Shown piece by piece: positions 32,726 through 41,799 of a stretch of 57,134 bases of DNA. Numbering within the stretch: position 1 is the stretch's first letter; every line of letters begins with the position of its first letter. Origin of the DNA: Chara braunii. Taxonomy: Eukaryota; Streptophyta; Charophyceae; Charales; Characeae. The notes under the pieces are model-generated. The model was not told where the DNA came from. It searched no databases and was given only the letters and a program-made list of their open reading frames with translations. The position numbers and the translations under genes were made by a program. Location: positions 5,298,139 through 5,355,272 of the forward strand of contig BFEA01000022.1 of assembly GCA_003427395.1 (NCBI GenBank), given 5' to 3'.

Positions 32726-33810
32726 GTTAGACACTACTAAAAGAATCCTAAGAAATTTAGGACGAGTCCTAAAAGACTTTCAGAACTGGCTTCGGCCTGG
32801 CTAGAAGAATCCTAAAACTTGAGCTTTTAGGACGGCCAAGGGTTTCCCTTTAAAAAAAAAGACTTTCAGAACTGGCTGCGTGCTGGTTAGAAGAATNAAA
32901 AAAAAAGACTTTCAGAACTGGCTGCGTGCTGGTTAGAAGAATCCTAAAACTTGAGCTTTTAGGACGGCCAAGGGTTTCCCTATAAAAAAAAAACTAGTCC
33001 TAAAGGTCATCCCGCGGCCAGTTTCATATGTCTGCAAGGAGCCGTGCTGCCAATGTCCGCCCGCGTCGTCGTCCTGTGTCCGTGGTACACAGGGATGCGA
33101 ACCCCAGACGCCCGAAGGGTGGGAAAGAAATAAGCGCACGGAAATTTGAATTTGAATTCCCTGCGGACTGGCGTACAAAGGCACTGCGCAAGGAGCGTGC
33201 AGGGAGGCATGGTTGTGTAGGCGTGCTTGTGTTTCACGTATGGATTCCCCCCAGTTGTGCAGGGCGTGTAACGCTTTTGAAGGCGGCGAACACAGGCGGG
33301 CGGCGAGATGGGTATCGGCAGCAGCGGGTATGTGTTGTCTGCTGAAGTAGTCCGCCCACAGATCGCCCAAGCTGGAGGCGGTCCACCGGCCCTTCCTCCG
33401 CTCGCAAGCCTTCCGCACCAAGCGGTAGACTACAGCGAGGGACACCACATGACGTCCCCTGCCAAGGCCCCCACTCCAGTGGCTAACGGTTCTTGCCGTT
33501 GCTGTCATCCCGCCGCCGAAGGCCTTCAATGTCTGCGCAGTAGCCCCACAGACAACTTCTGCGCCACAGAGTTTGCCACATTGCTGCCCTGCGCGTGTAG
33601 GCGTATCTCCGCAAAACATGGACTGCCGAATTTTAAAGCTCCTCGGAGCTTTATTTTTCGGGTCGTTTTGCCTGGGGATTCCTAAAAAAAATAGGAACAC
33701 TCCTTAGGCTGTTTTCACATTTTTCTTCAGATTTCGTTTTTAGGAAGCTTCTAACCACAATGCGTTCCTAAGAACTGGCCTTGTTAGGAGTGTCCAAGGA
33801 GAGCCTAAAA
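32726..33810. mobile_element. Non-autonomous element with related inverted ends and GC-rich core
   Basis: The left end carries TAGGACGAGTCCTAAAAGAC, AGAACTGG, GGCTAGAAGAATCCTAAAAC and TTTTAGGACGGCCAAGGG. The right end, in reverse complement, carries similar blocks (CCTAACAAGGCCAGTTCTTAGG, GGTTAGAAGCTTCCTAAAAAC). This suggests long, diverged TIRs. The core (about 33005-33640) is GC-rich and open in frames on both strands (255 codons on the minus strand, 32933-33700), but I recognise no protein family. The core may be captured host sequence. A single N at 32897 sits between two near-identical 40-bp stretches, an assembly joint that disturbs the left end. Confidence 0.45.
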
Positions 33811-33919
33811 CTGGACCCAATGCTTTGTGGATGGACAGGACAGGGCGCAGGTGGGGCAGACCTTCCACTTTTAGATTACTCAGTCCCTAGAGCTTGATGA
33901 AGGTCCTGGTGTCATGCAA

Positions 33920-34255
33920 AAACAAAAAGGAAAATATGCTTTAAAAAACAGAAAAAAGGGAAAAAAAAGGAAAAAAGGGGAAAAGTTCCCGGAAAAAAAG
34001 GAAAAAAAGGGGGGAAACAAAGGAAAATAAGCAAAAAAAAAACAGAAAAAAAGCTAAAAAAAAAAAAGGAAAAAAGGGGGATAAAAGGGAAAAAAAGGGG
34101 GAAACAGGGAAAAAGGGAAAACAAAGGAAAACAGAGAATAATAAGGGAAAAAAATTGAAAGAATAGAAAATAATTTTAAAAAGGAAAAAAAAGAAAAAAC
34201 TGACAAAAGGGAAAAACAAGGGGGAAAAAGGGAAAAATAAGGGCTAAAAGAAAGT
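33920..34255 (+). repeat. A/G-rich low-complexity tract
   Basis: Runs of GGAAAAA and GGGAAAA continue for about 330 bp. The antisense frames are Phe/Ser/Leu peptides caused by composition. Confidence 0.9.
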
Positions 34256-34585
34256 GAAATGCAGGCAGAATCTTCGTCATATTCAATGTTCTATGGTGAC
34301 GATCCTGTTGGCCGCCAGAACAAACTGGAAAATGAAAAGGGAAAGGAATGCAGGCAGGATCTTCAACATCTTCAATGTGTTATCATGAATATCCCGGTGT
34401 CATGCAAAAATGTAAACGGAAAAAAAAAGGGGAATGCAGGCAGGATAGTCATCATATCATATCCAGTGTTGTACGTTTCTGTCTCCTACCTCCTTGTAAC
34501 GGAGTATGATGAAGATCCTTCCTGCATTTGCTTTTTTTTAAGTTCTTTTTCCTTTGGGAAAATTGCATCTGTACCCCACTTAAAC

Positions 34586-34953
34586 ATGGGAGGACCCACT
34601 ATACCTAGTGGAGCGCCCAACTTGCATCTATATCCAGACGGTGTCCAACTTAAGGTAATACCTACTTTTCCTGTGTGCCAACTTATACGGGTACCCAGTC
34701 CCATAGGCCCTTGGTTGGGGAGCACAAAATTATGCTCATGCCCAGGAACGGGGCAGGCGAAACTGGGTATGCACACAACTTGCCTGGGCATGAGCATAAT
34801 TAGAGCATTCCGGTAGTTGGGTATAATTGCAAATTGGCGGTACAGTCCTTGGCCCTCCTCTGTCCTGGGTTTACAAATAATTTGCATAGACAATTTTCCG
34901 GGTAATGATGCAAGTTGAACACTGGGGCAGCTGGGTATAGTGGGTATTCCCAT
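34586..34953. mobile_element. Foldback (MITE-like) element, 368 bp
   Basis: The outer arms 34586-34628 and 34907-34953 are inverted repeats sharing ATGGGA..ACCCACTATACC and CAACTTGCATC. At the centre, AATTATGCTCATGCCCAGG (34728-34746) pairs perfectly with CCTGGGCATGAGCATAATT (34783-34801). Both pairs share nearly the same centre (about 34765), so the whole segment folds into one long hairpin. No ORF spans it, and no target duplication was recognised. Confidence 0.7.
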
Positions 34954-34989
34954 CTGCGAGACTACAGGCCTCGGTGAGGCTATTTGGCC

Positions 34990-36270
34990 TAAGTCCAGCA
35001 AACAAGGCCGCTCTAAGTGAAGGCAGGCCTGCTAAGCAATGTGAGGCCTATTATGTAAATTCCACTACTGGGGTACCAGGCAGTTACGCAGCGTCAGTTG
35101 GTTGAGTGAACCCAGGCTTTGGCTAACTGTATTTTTTTCGGCCTTCTTGGCCCTTCCGGATTGTATCTGAGGCAGATCCTGGGCCAGACACGAGGCAATT
35201 GGACACGCGTAATTGCCCCAGGCCCTGTGGAATATTCCGGCCTGTGCTGGGGCACGGCCACTTGGGCCTATTGGAAGCTTCTTCGCAGGGCCCCAGACCA
35301 GTCGGGCAGCCTGGCAGCCACTTTCCATAAAGGAAAGTACCTGCCCACTGGTCTGGCATTTGGGCACTCGCTGCTTTAGGCATAAGAGCTGCTGCGCTAG
35401 CTGCTGATGCGAGTGCCTACGCACTCACGGGCGAGCAGGGTGAACGCAGGCAGCCATAGCCGGGCTGGCCTGCGCATTGCTGGATGACACGCATTGTGGT
35501 CTTCGGGTGCATGTGGCATCTGTGTGGGGGATCGAGGTTGTGAGTGTGGCGAGGACATACCTGGTGCTTGATGCGGATGGCATTGGCCGAGATCTGCTCG
35601 TACTTCGGAAAGCTGTTGACATCACCGGCAGCATTTGTAGATAGGCTAGATAGGATCTGCCAGTTGTAGTCTGGGTGCCGAGCGCCACATAGGCGAACGA
35701 CATTGGTTCATTGATGGTGATGATGAGACTATTCCAGCATTGCCATTTGTGAGCTCTGCTGTGCTCTTATTTGGTGTATTCCAAGTTGCAGTTCTGATTT
35801 TGGTTCGAGGTCAAGACTATCTGGTTTCATATGTAGTGATGTGGCTTGGTTTGTGTATTTCGCTATCACTCATTTTTCTTGCACATCTTTAAATGGGGCA
35901 CAGATGCAATTTTCCCTTTTTCTTTCCTGTTTTTGAATGACACTGGGCATCTGACAGCATTGAAAAGGTAACTTCAGTACAGTCACAAAAACAGTTTGGA
36001 ATTACCCTTCGGGCATTCCTCCGAACACAACACACCCCCACGTAACCCTACCTGGACGGAAAGTTAGCTTGTATACATTGCCCAAACTGCAATTTGAAAC
36101 TGTCTTTTGCCCAAAGTGTGCTGTCAAACTCTTTTTGTGACTCACCTGTAGTTTCCCCTAATAATAAAAATCCTGCTTCTTGCTGAAGACGTGGGGTGCA
36201 GAGTGGGCGGGTCGGTTGCCTGCTGCAGCATGTGTGCTGCCCAGACCACATATCAGACGGGAAGCGCCGA
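34990..36270. other. No gene recognised
   Basis: GCC-rich unique-looking sequence to 35700 passes into A/T-rich sequence. A 60-codon readable stretch on + (about 35445-35640, ...LLDDTHCGLRVHVASV... preceded by AG) looks protein-like, but I cannot assign it and its splice context is weak. Confidence 0.4.
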
Positions 36271-36340
36271 GGGCATACTCACAGTAGCGACTTTTTCAAC
36301 CATGCTCTGGCTGTAATGGGTCAGATACATACAGGTGTGC
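36271..36340 (+). mobile_element. Truncated end of the GGGCATACTCACA MITE family
   Basis: GGGCATACTCACA (36271-36283) plus the following AGCGACTTTTTC, GCTCTGG and TGGGTCAGATACAT blocks resemble the left end of the MITE at 37177. No matching right end was found before a poly-T tract near 36379. Confidence 0.55.
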
Positions 36341-36498
36341 CTAAACACCGACCACAGATCTGATATTTTGTGGTACGTTTTTTTTTTTTTTTTTTTTTGA
36401 GCTGACTACGTCTGTGGCGACAATTCCGAATAGGCAGAAAAAAAACATGTACCGGCAGGTCAGGTCACGGGAAGGCAATAAAAGAGGCGCGGCAGTTT

Positions 36499-36560
36499 CT
36501 GATAAGCTTGGATGTCATAACTAGGGGCACTGATAAGCTTGGATGTCATAACTAGAGAGT
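36499..36560 (+). repeat. 31-bp tandem duplication
   Basis: CTGATAAGCTTGGATGTCAT plus AACTAG occurs twice, at 36499 and 36530, immediately before the SINE. Confidence 0.9.
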
Positions 36561-36570
36561 GGCCCCAACT

Positions 36571-36830
36571 GGCCTAGCTCAGTTGGTACAACTCTGGACA
36601 GTTGAAATCCAGACCTGAGTTCGAACTTCACTCGAAGCAGATGAAGCAGAAAATACTTCAATGTCTCCCCCCCCTTCCTCTAAAACGCAAACACATTTTA
36701 CTACTCATGAAACAGAGGCTGGGAATTCCTCTACATCTCAACCCGGAAGGCTGGGGGCATTACCCAGTTTCGGCTTGTGCTGGGAAACCGGGTCCAGCAT
36801 CCCATTAAATGCAAATCTTCAAGTAAGTTA
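36571..36830 (+). mobile_element. tRNA-derived SINE
   Basis: The head contains a canonical Pol III A box, TAGCTCAGTTGGTA (from 36575), and a B box, GAGTTCGAACTTC, about 50 bp downstream. A TCTGG / CCAGA stem lies between them where an anticodon arm would be. The loop is too long and no acceptor stem closes, so it is not a functional tRNA. The body continues with CCCGGAAGGCTGGGGGCATT and GCTGGGAAACCGGGTCCAGC (to about 36800), then an A-rich end. Such units depend on LINE machinery; a LINE of this window shares the last motif in inverted form. Confidence 0.7.
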
Positions 36831-36860
36831 ACAACTGGACTAACTAAATCAAACAACAAA

Positions 36861-37401
36861 CTTAGGGCCTCTCTCTACTTCTCTAGACTCTCAAATTTTT
36901 GAGAGTAACGCCTTGCTGCACTTACTCTAGACTCTAGACTTGTACTCACAAAAACACCCTCTGAGAGCTGTCCGAATGCACTCTCAAAGAGCACTCTCTA
37001 GAGTTCACAGGCTACAATGCGATGGTTTTCTAGCAAGATCTGTCCTATCCCCACTGCGGCCGTCCTGGCCTTTGGAACAGGCTGGCCCTCTAATGGCGCT
37101 CTTGAAGTGCTCACGACTTTCTAGAAATGCTGTCAGTAGTTCGTGAGTGCTTCTGGAGTATGTGAGTCTAGAGTAAGGGCATACTCACACAAGGACTTTT
37201 CCTACCAGCTCTGGACGTGATTGCAGTCAGGTGCATCCTGGTTTGGATGTAATTGCAGTCAGATGCATTCTGGAAAGTGCGAGTGTGAGTATGCCCGAAG
37301 TGGAGCGAGGCCTCTTTTTTTGAGAGTTATAGACCTCTGACAGCTTTACAAGCACTCACAATTTTTTTTGTGAGTCTAGTGTAGTGGACCGAGGCCCTAA
37401 G
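36861..37401. mobile_element. MITE with CTTAGGGCCTC ends (outer)
   Basis: A perfect 11-bp inverted repeat, CTTAGGGCCTC (36861-36871) and GAGGCCCTAAG (37391-37401), bounds 541 bp. The subterminal regions also relate: TCTAGACTCTCAAA on the left, and TTTGTGAGTCTAGTGTAG on the right in reverse. The interior has several CTCTAGA/ACTCTC palindromes and no ORF of substance. A second MITE (37177-37296) is inserted inside. No clear target duplication. Confidence 0.6.
37177..37296. mobile_element. 120-bp MITE, GGGCATACTCACAC family (nested)
   Basis: The ends GGGCATACTCACAC (37177-37190) and GTGTGAGTATGCCC (37283-37296) are perfect inverted repeats, with similarity extending to about 28 bp (ACTTTTCC / GGAAAGT). 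The left flank is TAA and the right flank GAA, a one-base-off TAA duplication. Two GATTGCAGTCAG-like phrases occupy the middle. The TIR is identical to that of the 3.9-kb element at 841-4720, so both belong to one family. Confidence 0.75.
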
Positions 37402-37413
37402 TCTACCACAACC

Positions 37414-37550
37414 AAACACAGTCATAGAGAGTTACGGAGGGCAATACCGAAGTCTGCCTCTGTTGTGCCTCTACCACAAGCAAACACAGTCATAGAGAGT
37501 TATGGAGGGTAATACCGAAGTCTTCCTCCTCTGTTGTACCGTGCCGAAGA
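37414..37550 (+). repeat. 68-bp tandem duplication
   Basis: AAACACAGTCATAGAGAGTT starts at 37414 and 37482, followed in both by GAGGG-AATACCGAAGTCT. The second unit leads into the hairpin at 37568. Confidence 0.85.
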
Positions 37551-37567
37551 CAAGATTATACCGCGCG

Positions 37568-37680
37568 ACTACCTTCTTCCCTCGAATACAACATATGGTC
37601 ATTATAGCTGTATTTAGACTGAAAGATACCCCAAGTACACCTATAAGGACCGTACCTTGTATTCGGGCGAAGAAGGTAGT
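37568..37680 (+). ncRNA. miRNA-precursor-like long hairpin (candidate)
   Basis: Position i pairs with 75248-i, without bulges, from ACTACCTTCTTC (37568-37579) with GAAGAAGGTAGT (37669-37680) inwards. Of 50 opposed positions (37568-37617), 44 pair, three of them G-T. Mismatches are single or double. The terminal loop is about 12-14 nt. This regularity and arm length fit plant miRNA precursors or a young foldback repeat. Expression cannot be judged from sequence. It could equally be a small MITE; no TIR-type target duplication was seen. Confidence 0.45.
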
Positions 37681-37699
37681 AACGTTCCCACCACCACTG

Positions 37700-38129
37700 A
37701 GGACATCCTCACTGCCAGTTGTAGTGCCGTTATCAATAGCCACTAGGAGCCTGAGAGTTACCTGTTTCGGTTCTATAGCCACTAGGAGCCTGCGTTACCT
37801 ACACGGGTTTCCCACCACGCACCCTTGGATCCCCAAAAAGAATCTGGATATTTCTGGATATTACCGGTCACAATTGATACAACTCAAGTCTGCTCCCATC
37901 TGAGTTTGCGCTGACCATCAGAAGTGCATCCTGTCCGCAAGACTGGTAGCATTCCCACCGCCACCTAGGCCACTTTTACTGCTGTCAGAGGCGCCACTAC
38001 CAGCCGAGCTCTATTACTAGCTCCTGATGGTCTGGCCAGGCATGCTCACCCATTATCCATCGAGTCTACTAATCAGATCCAACCATGACCCAGTAGAATT
38101 CAGCAAAACTTCAACCTCATCCGGTAGGC
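37700..38129 (+). other. Short repeats, no gene
   Basis: ATAGCCACTAGGAGCCTG occurs twice (about 37736 and 37776). GGTAG-A-CATTCCCACC-CCAC near 37945 echoes 37675-37705. No coding domain was recognised. Confidence 0.5.
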
Positions 38130-38980
38130 GTTAAAAAAGAAGAAAGAGAGTAAGTCCAACCAATTTTACCTACTACAAATTCAACAGAAATCAAAAGTTG
38201 CTACCAGCCAATAATACCTACAGGGGGAGCAGCAGGAGTCGGCAATCTGTATATAGGGTATGGCGTATGCTAGCACGCATACAAGAAGCCCTTGAGGATG
38301 TGCCCCATTCACTTATGCCTACCATTCAAATTACCAGGAGGAAGCGCCCAATGAGTTGGCACACTACGAAAGGCACCGATGAATACTGTGTAACTCCTGG
38401 TTGCTGCAATAATTTCAACAAAGAGCACCATCAAGGAAGCAGAGTCCCTACTAATGAGCATCACACCCTTCATTCAAACTGAAGAAGTAACTTGAGAGAA
38501 AATGGACAGACCTAGCATTAATTGTGACCACGAACATACCTCCAAAATGATACGTTAAAAAAGATGAAAGAGAGTAAGTCCAACCAATTTGACCTACTAC
38601 AAATTCAACAGAAATCAAAAGTTCCTACCAACCAATGTTACCGACAGGGGGACCAGCAGGAGTCAGGCAATCTGTATATAGGGTATGGCGTATGCTAGCA
38701 CGCATACAAGAAGCCCTTGAGGATGTGCCCCATTCACTTGTGCCTACCATTCCAATTTCCAGGAGGATGCGCCCAATGAGTTGGCACACTACTAAAGGCA
38801 CCGATGGATACTGTGTAACTCCCGGTTGCTGCAATAATTCCAACGAAGAGCACCGTCAAGGAAGCAGAGTCCCTACTAATGAGCATCACACCCTTCATTC
38901 AAACTGAAGAGATGTAACTTGAGAGAAAATGGACAGACCTAGGATTAATTATGACCAGGAAAATACCTCCAAAATGATAG
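38130..38980 (+). repeat. 424-bp tandem duplication
   Basis: Units begin GTTAAAAAAGA(A/T)GAAAGAGA at 38130 and 38554. They are about 95% alike by eye. Each carries an open frame of about 90 codons (..SVYRVWRMLARIQEALEDVP.., ending ..EHHTLHSN). The differences between copies change amino acids freely (Met/Val, Gln/Pro, Lys/Met), which argues against selection on the peptide. Confidence 0.85.
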
Positions 38981-39410
38981 AGCGGTGTACTGATGAAATT
39001 ACACTTGATCTCACAGTTTTCAACTAGACTGTGGGGAAGAGCATCAAACTTCAAGGCGATGGAACACAACAACAAAATGAACACATAGGTTCGAGGTTAT
39101 GAGGATAAGGAGCAAAAATGCCAAAAATGTGCATCTCATCGAGGTTATGAGGATAAGTCCGATAAGGAGTAAAAGTGCCAAAAATGTGCATCTAACCAAT
39201 GTGTTCTGCTAAGGGCAGATTCTGAACAAGAAGGAGATCCTAATATCAATCCCAATCCTAGAATTGAGGCTAACTGCATGCTAAACTCTTAGATATTGCC
39301 GAACTAGTGAAGCAGAGCATGTTAACAGAAGCGACGAATGATGATCACAGTCAAGAGAACGACCACATACTACAGCGTGCCTCAAGGTGCCCTGGCCTAG
39401 AGCCGGGGAT
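38981..39410. other. No gene recognised
   Basis: A/T-rich sequence with a doubled phrase (TCGAGGTTATGAGGATAAG..., about 39090 and 39140). No domain was seen. Confidence 0.5.
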
Positions 39411-39419
39411 ATTTGGCTA

Positions 39420-39745
39420 TTTTGACTGTTCGGCCTGAGGGGTCAGGTTCGGCCTGTGGGCTCATTCAGTCCTGCCTGGTACCACTGTCGGTGCCAGGCC
39501 ACTCCAGTCGAGTCCGGTCAGTCCGTTGGGGGCATTCCCCAACTGCAGTTCGTTTTCAGTCTCTTTCTTCATTTGCACAGTTTGGAGTACGTGCGTGTTG
39601 AGTATGCGTTGGAGCTGTGCTGTCAATTCCAGCTCAATCTCCATCTCCCCCATCCTCATCCCTTCGTCTTGATCTTGACGGACCGCCATCCTGGCGGGTC
39701 CGTCACACTGGTATCAGAGCGGCGGGTTCGTCACACCAGTATCAG
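39420..39745 (+). mobile_element. LTR end with doubled iMet primer-binding site
   Basis: TGGTATCAGAGC (39709-39720) is the plant primer-binding-site sequence complementary to the initiator Met tRNA 3' end. It follows GGCGGGTCCGTCACAC, a plausible LTR 3' end. The 28-bp junction is repeated at once as GGCGGGTTCGTCACACCA followed by GTATCAGAGCGG. About 280 bp of promoter-leader-like sequence precede it. No gag follows, so this is an isolated LTR/PBS relic. Confidence 0.5.
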
Positions 39746-39884
39746 AGCGGGAACGGTCGCCGCTTCCACCCATCCCATCCGGCGAGTGGTGAGAAAATGG
39801 CGTGAGTCTCGATAGCGGGATTTTGGCCGTCTTTCAGAGCCAGAAGACGGAAAACAGCAGGAAAAGTGAGCATCGCTGAGTGTC

Positions 39885-40010
39885 GCATGCGCACGCGCCA
39901 CATGTCCCACTGTCCCGCCCCACCCCACTCCAAGATTTATATTATATCAATATTGGGGAGTGCAGCTGCCGGGATTTGAACCTGGGCAGCTGCCAGCCAT
40001 GCGTGTGCAT
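39885..40010 (-). mobile_element. Possible SINE head on the minus strand
   Basis: On the minus strand, CCAGGTTCAAATCCCGG (plus coordinates about 39964-39980) matches the Pol III B box and forms an imperfect T-arm. An A box is not clear. The A/T-rich stretch at about 39936-39950 lies downstream on that strand. Confidence 0.35.
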
Positions 40011-40186
40011 AGCCAATGTCCTTGTAGTGTGGCACATTGGTGATGAAGAGTGCCATGCCAGCTATTTACCCACCCTCCCACGCCCCCTTAACCCCGCCTG
40101 CGAGCACTGGCTAATACGACAGCAGCAGGTGGGCTGCTTTTTGTGCGCTTCCCCCCCTACAGTTGACGCCGAAAAATTCCAACAGC

Positions 40187-40315
40187 ATTTCCGCGTCACC
40201 GCCAAAACGCACAGCTGCCGCCGCAAAATTTCGGCAGCGCTTCCGCGTCACCGCCAAAAAGCACAGCTGCCGCTGCAAAATTTCGGCAGCGCTTCCCCTA
40301 CACACTTCTCAAAAA
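40187..40315 (+). repeat. 52-bp minisatellite, about 2.4 copies
   Basis: TTCCGCGTCACCGCCAAAA and CACAGCTGCCGC-GCAAAATTTCGGCAGCG repeat at 52-bp spacing (about 40189 and 40241). Confidence 0.85.
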
Positions 40316-41000
40316 TGGATGCCGCCGCCGAAAAAGTCACGCAGCATATCCCCTACACTCCTCCAAGTGCAGCGGCAGCTATGACTGCCCTCACTCTCAC
40401 GCTCCCTGCGGACCTCCAGCGCTTTTCTCTCTCTCCATCCCGCTGAGATGGCGGCTATGGCTGTGTTCCCCAGCTATGGCCACCTCCAGCAATCCTCCCC
40501 TCTCTCTCTTGCGGACCTCACTCAGCTCTTTCTCACTCCACCAGCAGCTCCTCCTCCAGCAGCCAGCATTCACTCAAGTGGAGTGCCAGTAGCACCAGCT
40601 ACAAATGAATGTTGGCTGGCTGGCTGCTGGCTTGTTTTATAGCTGGCTGGAGGCTGAGGGCAACTGCTTTGCCCCCAGCCAAAACTCGGAGTGAGGCCAG
40701 GCCCTTGATCTCAGACGAGATCAAGGGCTGGAAATCTTGATGTTCCCCTAGGGGAACCAAGTTCCAGGCTTTGGTAATGCATCTGGCCGTTACCCCCGGC
40801 CAGACGCAGCTTCAACTGGCTGTATAGAGCCAGATAGAGCAGACTGTTGAGGTTCAACAGTCTGCTATCATCTCACGGTCCAGATGCTTCTACTCCAGCA
40901 TCTGGCCCTGTGTCGCGACTAGATTCGCGACATTCTCCTCTTTTTTTTACCTTTTTTCTACTTTGTCCCCCCCCCTTCTCGTTTTCCTGTGAAGGTGGCA

Positions 41001-41025
41001 GCCCGTCACTCAAAAATGAACGGGC
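41001..41025. repeat. GCCCGT hairpin, copy 1
   Basis: GCCCGT (41001-41006) pairs with ACGGGC (41020-41025), with a loop of CACTCAAAAATGA. It is followed by GCC. Related hairpins lie on the far side of the N gap at 41642 and 41783. Confidence 0.6.
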
Positions 41026-41288
41026 GCCCCTCAGTCGTTTCACAGAGTCGAACTAGAGTCAAACTCAACAGGGGCTTCTTTCCACCTTGCCCCGTGCGCC
41101 TGTACCCGTACACATCCATAGCCAGGTTCAGGCGCACTGTGGCTGATGCAGCCCATTTCAAAACACGAACGGGTAAGGCCGTGCACTACCATGAAGCTCT
41201 GAGGGGGACAAAAGCCAAAAAACCCAAAAAAACAAAAAAAACAAAAAAGAACAACTTACGTGAGATGGTTGAGAGTCCCCCTACGCCC

Positions 41289-41628
41289 NNNNNNNNNNNN
41301 NNNNNNNNNNNNNNNNNNNNNNNNNNNNNNNNNNNNNNNNNNNNNNNNNNNNNNNNNNNNNNNNNNNNNNNNNNNNNNNNNNNNNNNNNNNNNNNNNNNN
41401 NNNNNNNNNNNNNNNNNNNNNNNNNNNNNNNNNNNNNNNNNNNNNNNNNNNNNNNNNNNNNNNNNNNNNNNNNNNNNNNNNNNNNNNNNNNNNNNNNNNN
41501 NNNNNNNNNNNNNNNNNNNNNNNNNNNNNNNNNNNNNNNNNNNNNNNNNNNNNNNNNNNNNNNNNNNNNNNNNNNNNNNNNNNNNNNNNNNNNNNNNNNN
41601 NNNNNNNNNNNNNNNNNNNNNNNNNNNN
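41289..41628. other. Assembly gap (340 N)
   Basis: A run of N flanked by A-rich and hairpin-containing sequence. A related GCCCGT hairpin lies on each side. Confidence 1.
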
Positions 41629-41641
41629 GAGCTTTTCAGTT

Positions 41642-41799
41642 GCCCGTTCGTTCAAAAACGAACGGGCGCTCAAAAGAAAACAAAAAGAAAACTCTAAACA
41701 AAATCTTAGAATTAAAATCTAAAGAGAATCTAAAAAAAAAAAAAAAGAAGAAAAAAAAAAAAGAAATCTACCTAAGATAGCTGCCCGTTTTAAACGGGC
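41642..41799. repeat. GCCCGT hairpins, copies 2 and 3
   Basis: GCCCGTTCGTT (41642-41652) pairs perfectly with AACGAACGGGC (41657-41667). GCCCGTTT and AAACGGGC pair around a single T at 41783-41799. All three hairpins in the region are preceded by (G)(C/T)(A/T)-type sequence and followed by GCGC, so they look like one repeat with changing stem length. Confidence 0.65.

Noticed and set aside
35445-35640. Possible host exon (..LLDDTHCGLRVHVASVWGIE..)
   Set aside because: Protein-like for about 60 codons with an AG before it, but no family match, no convincing donor and an equally open antisense frame; not enough to call.
36571-36640. Functional tRNA gene
   Set aside because: A and B boxes are good, but the anticodon loop is too long and no acceptor stem closes; followed by a SINE-type body.
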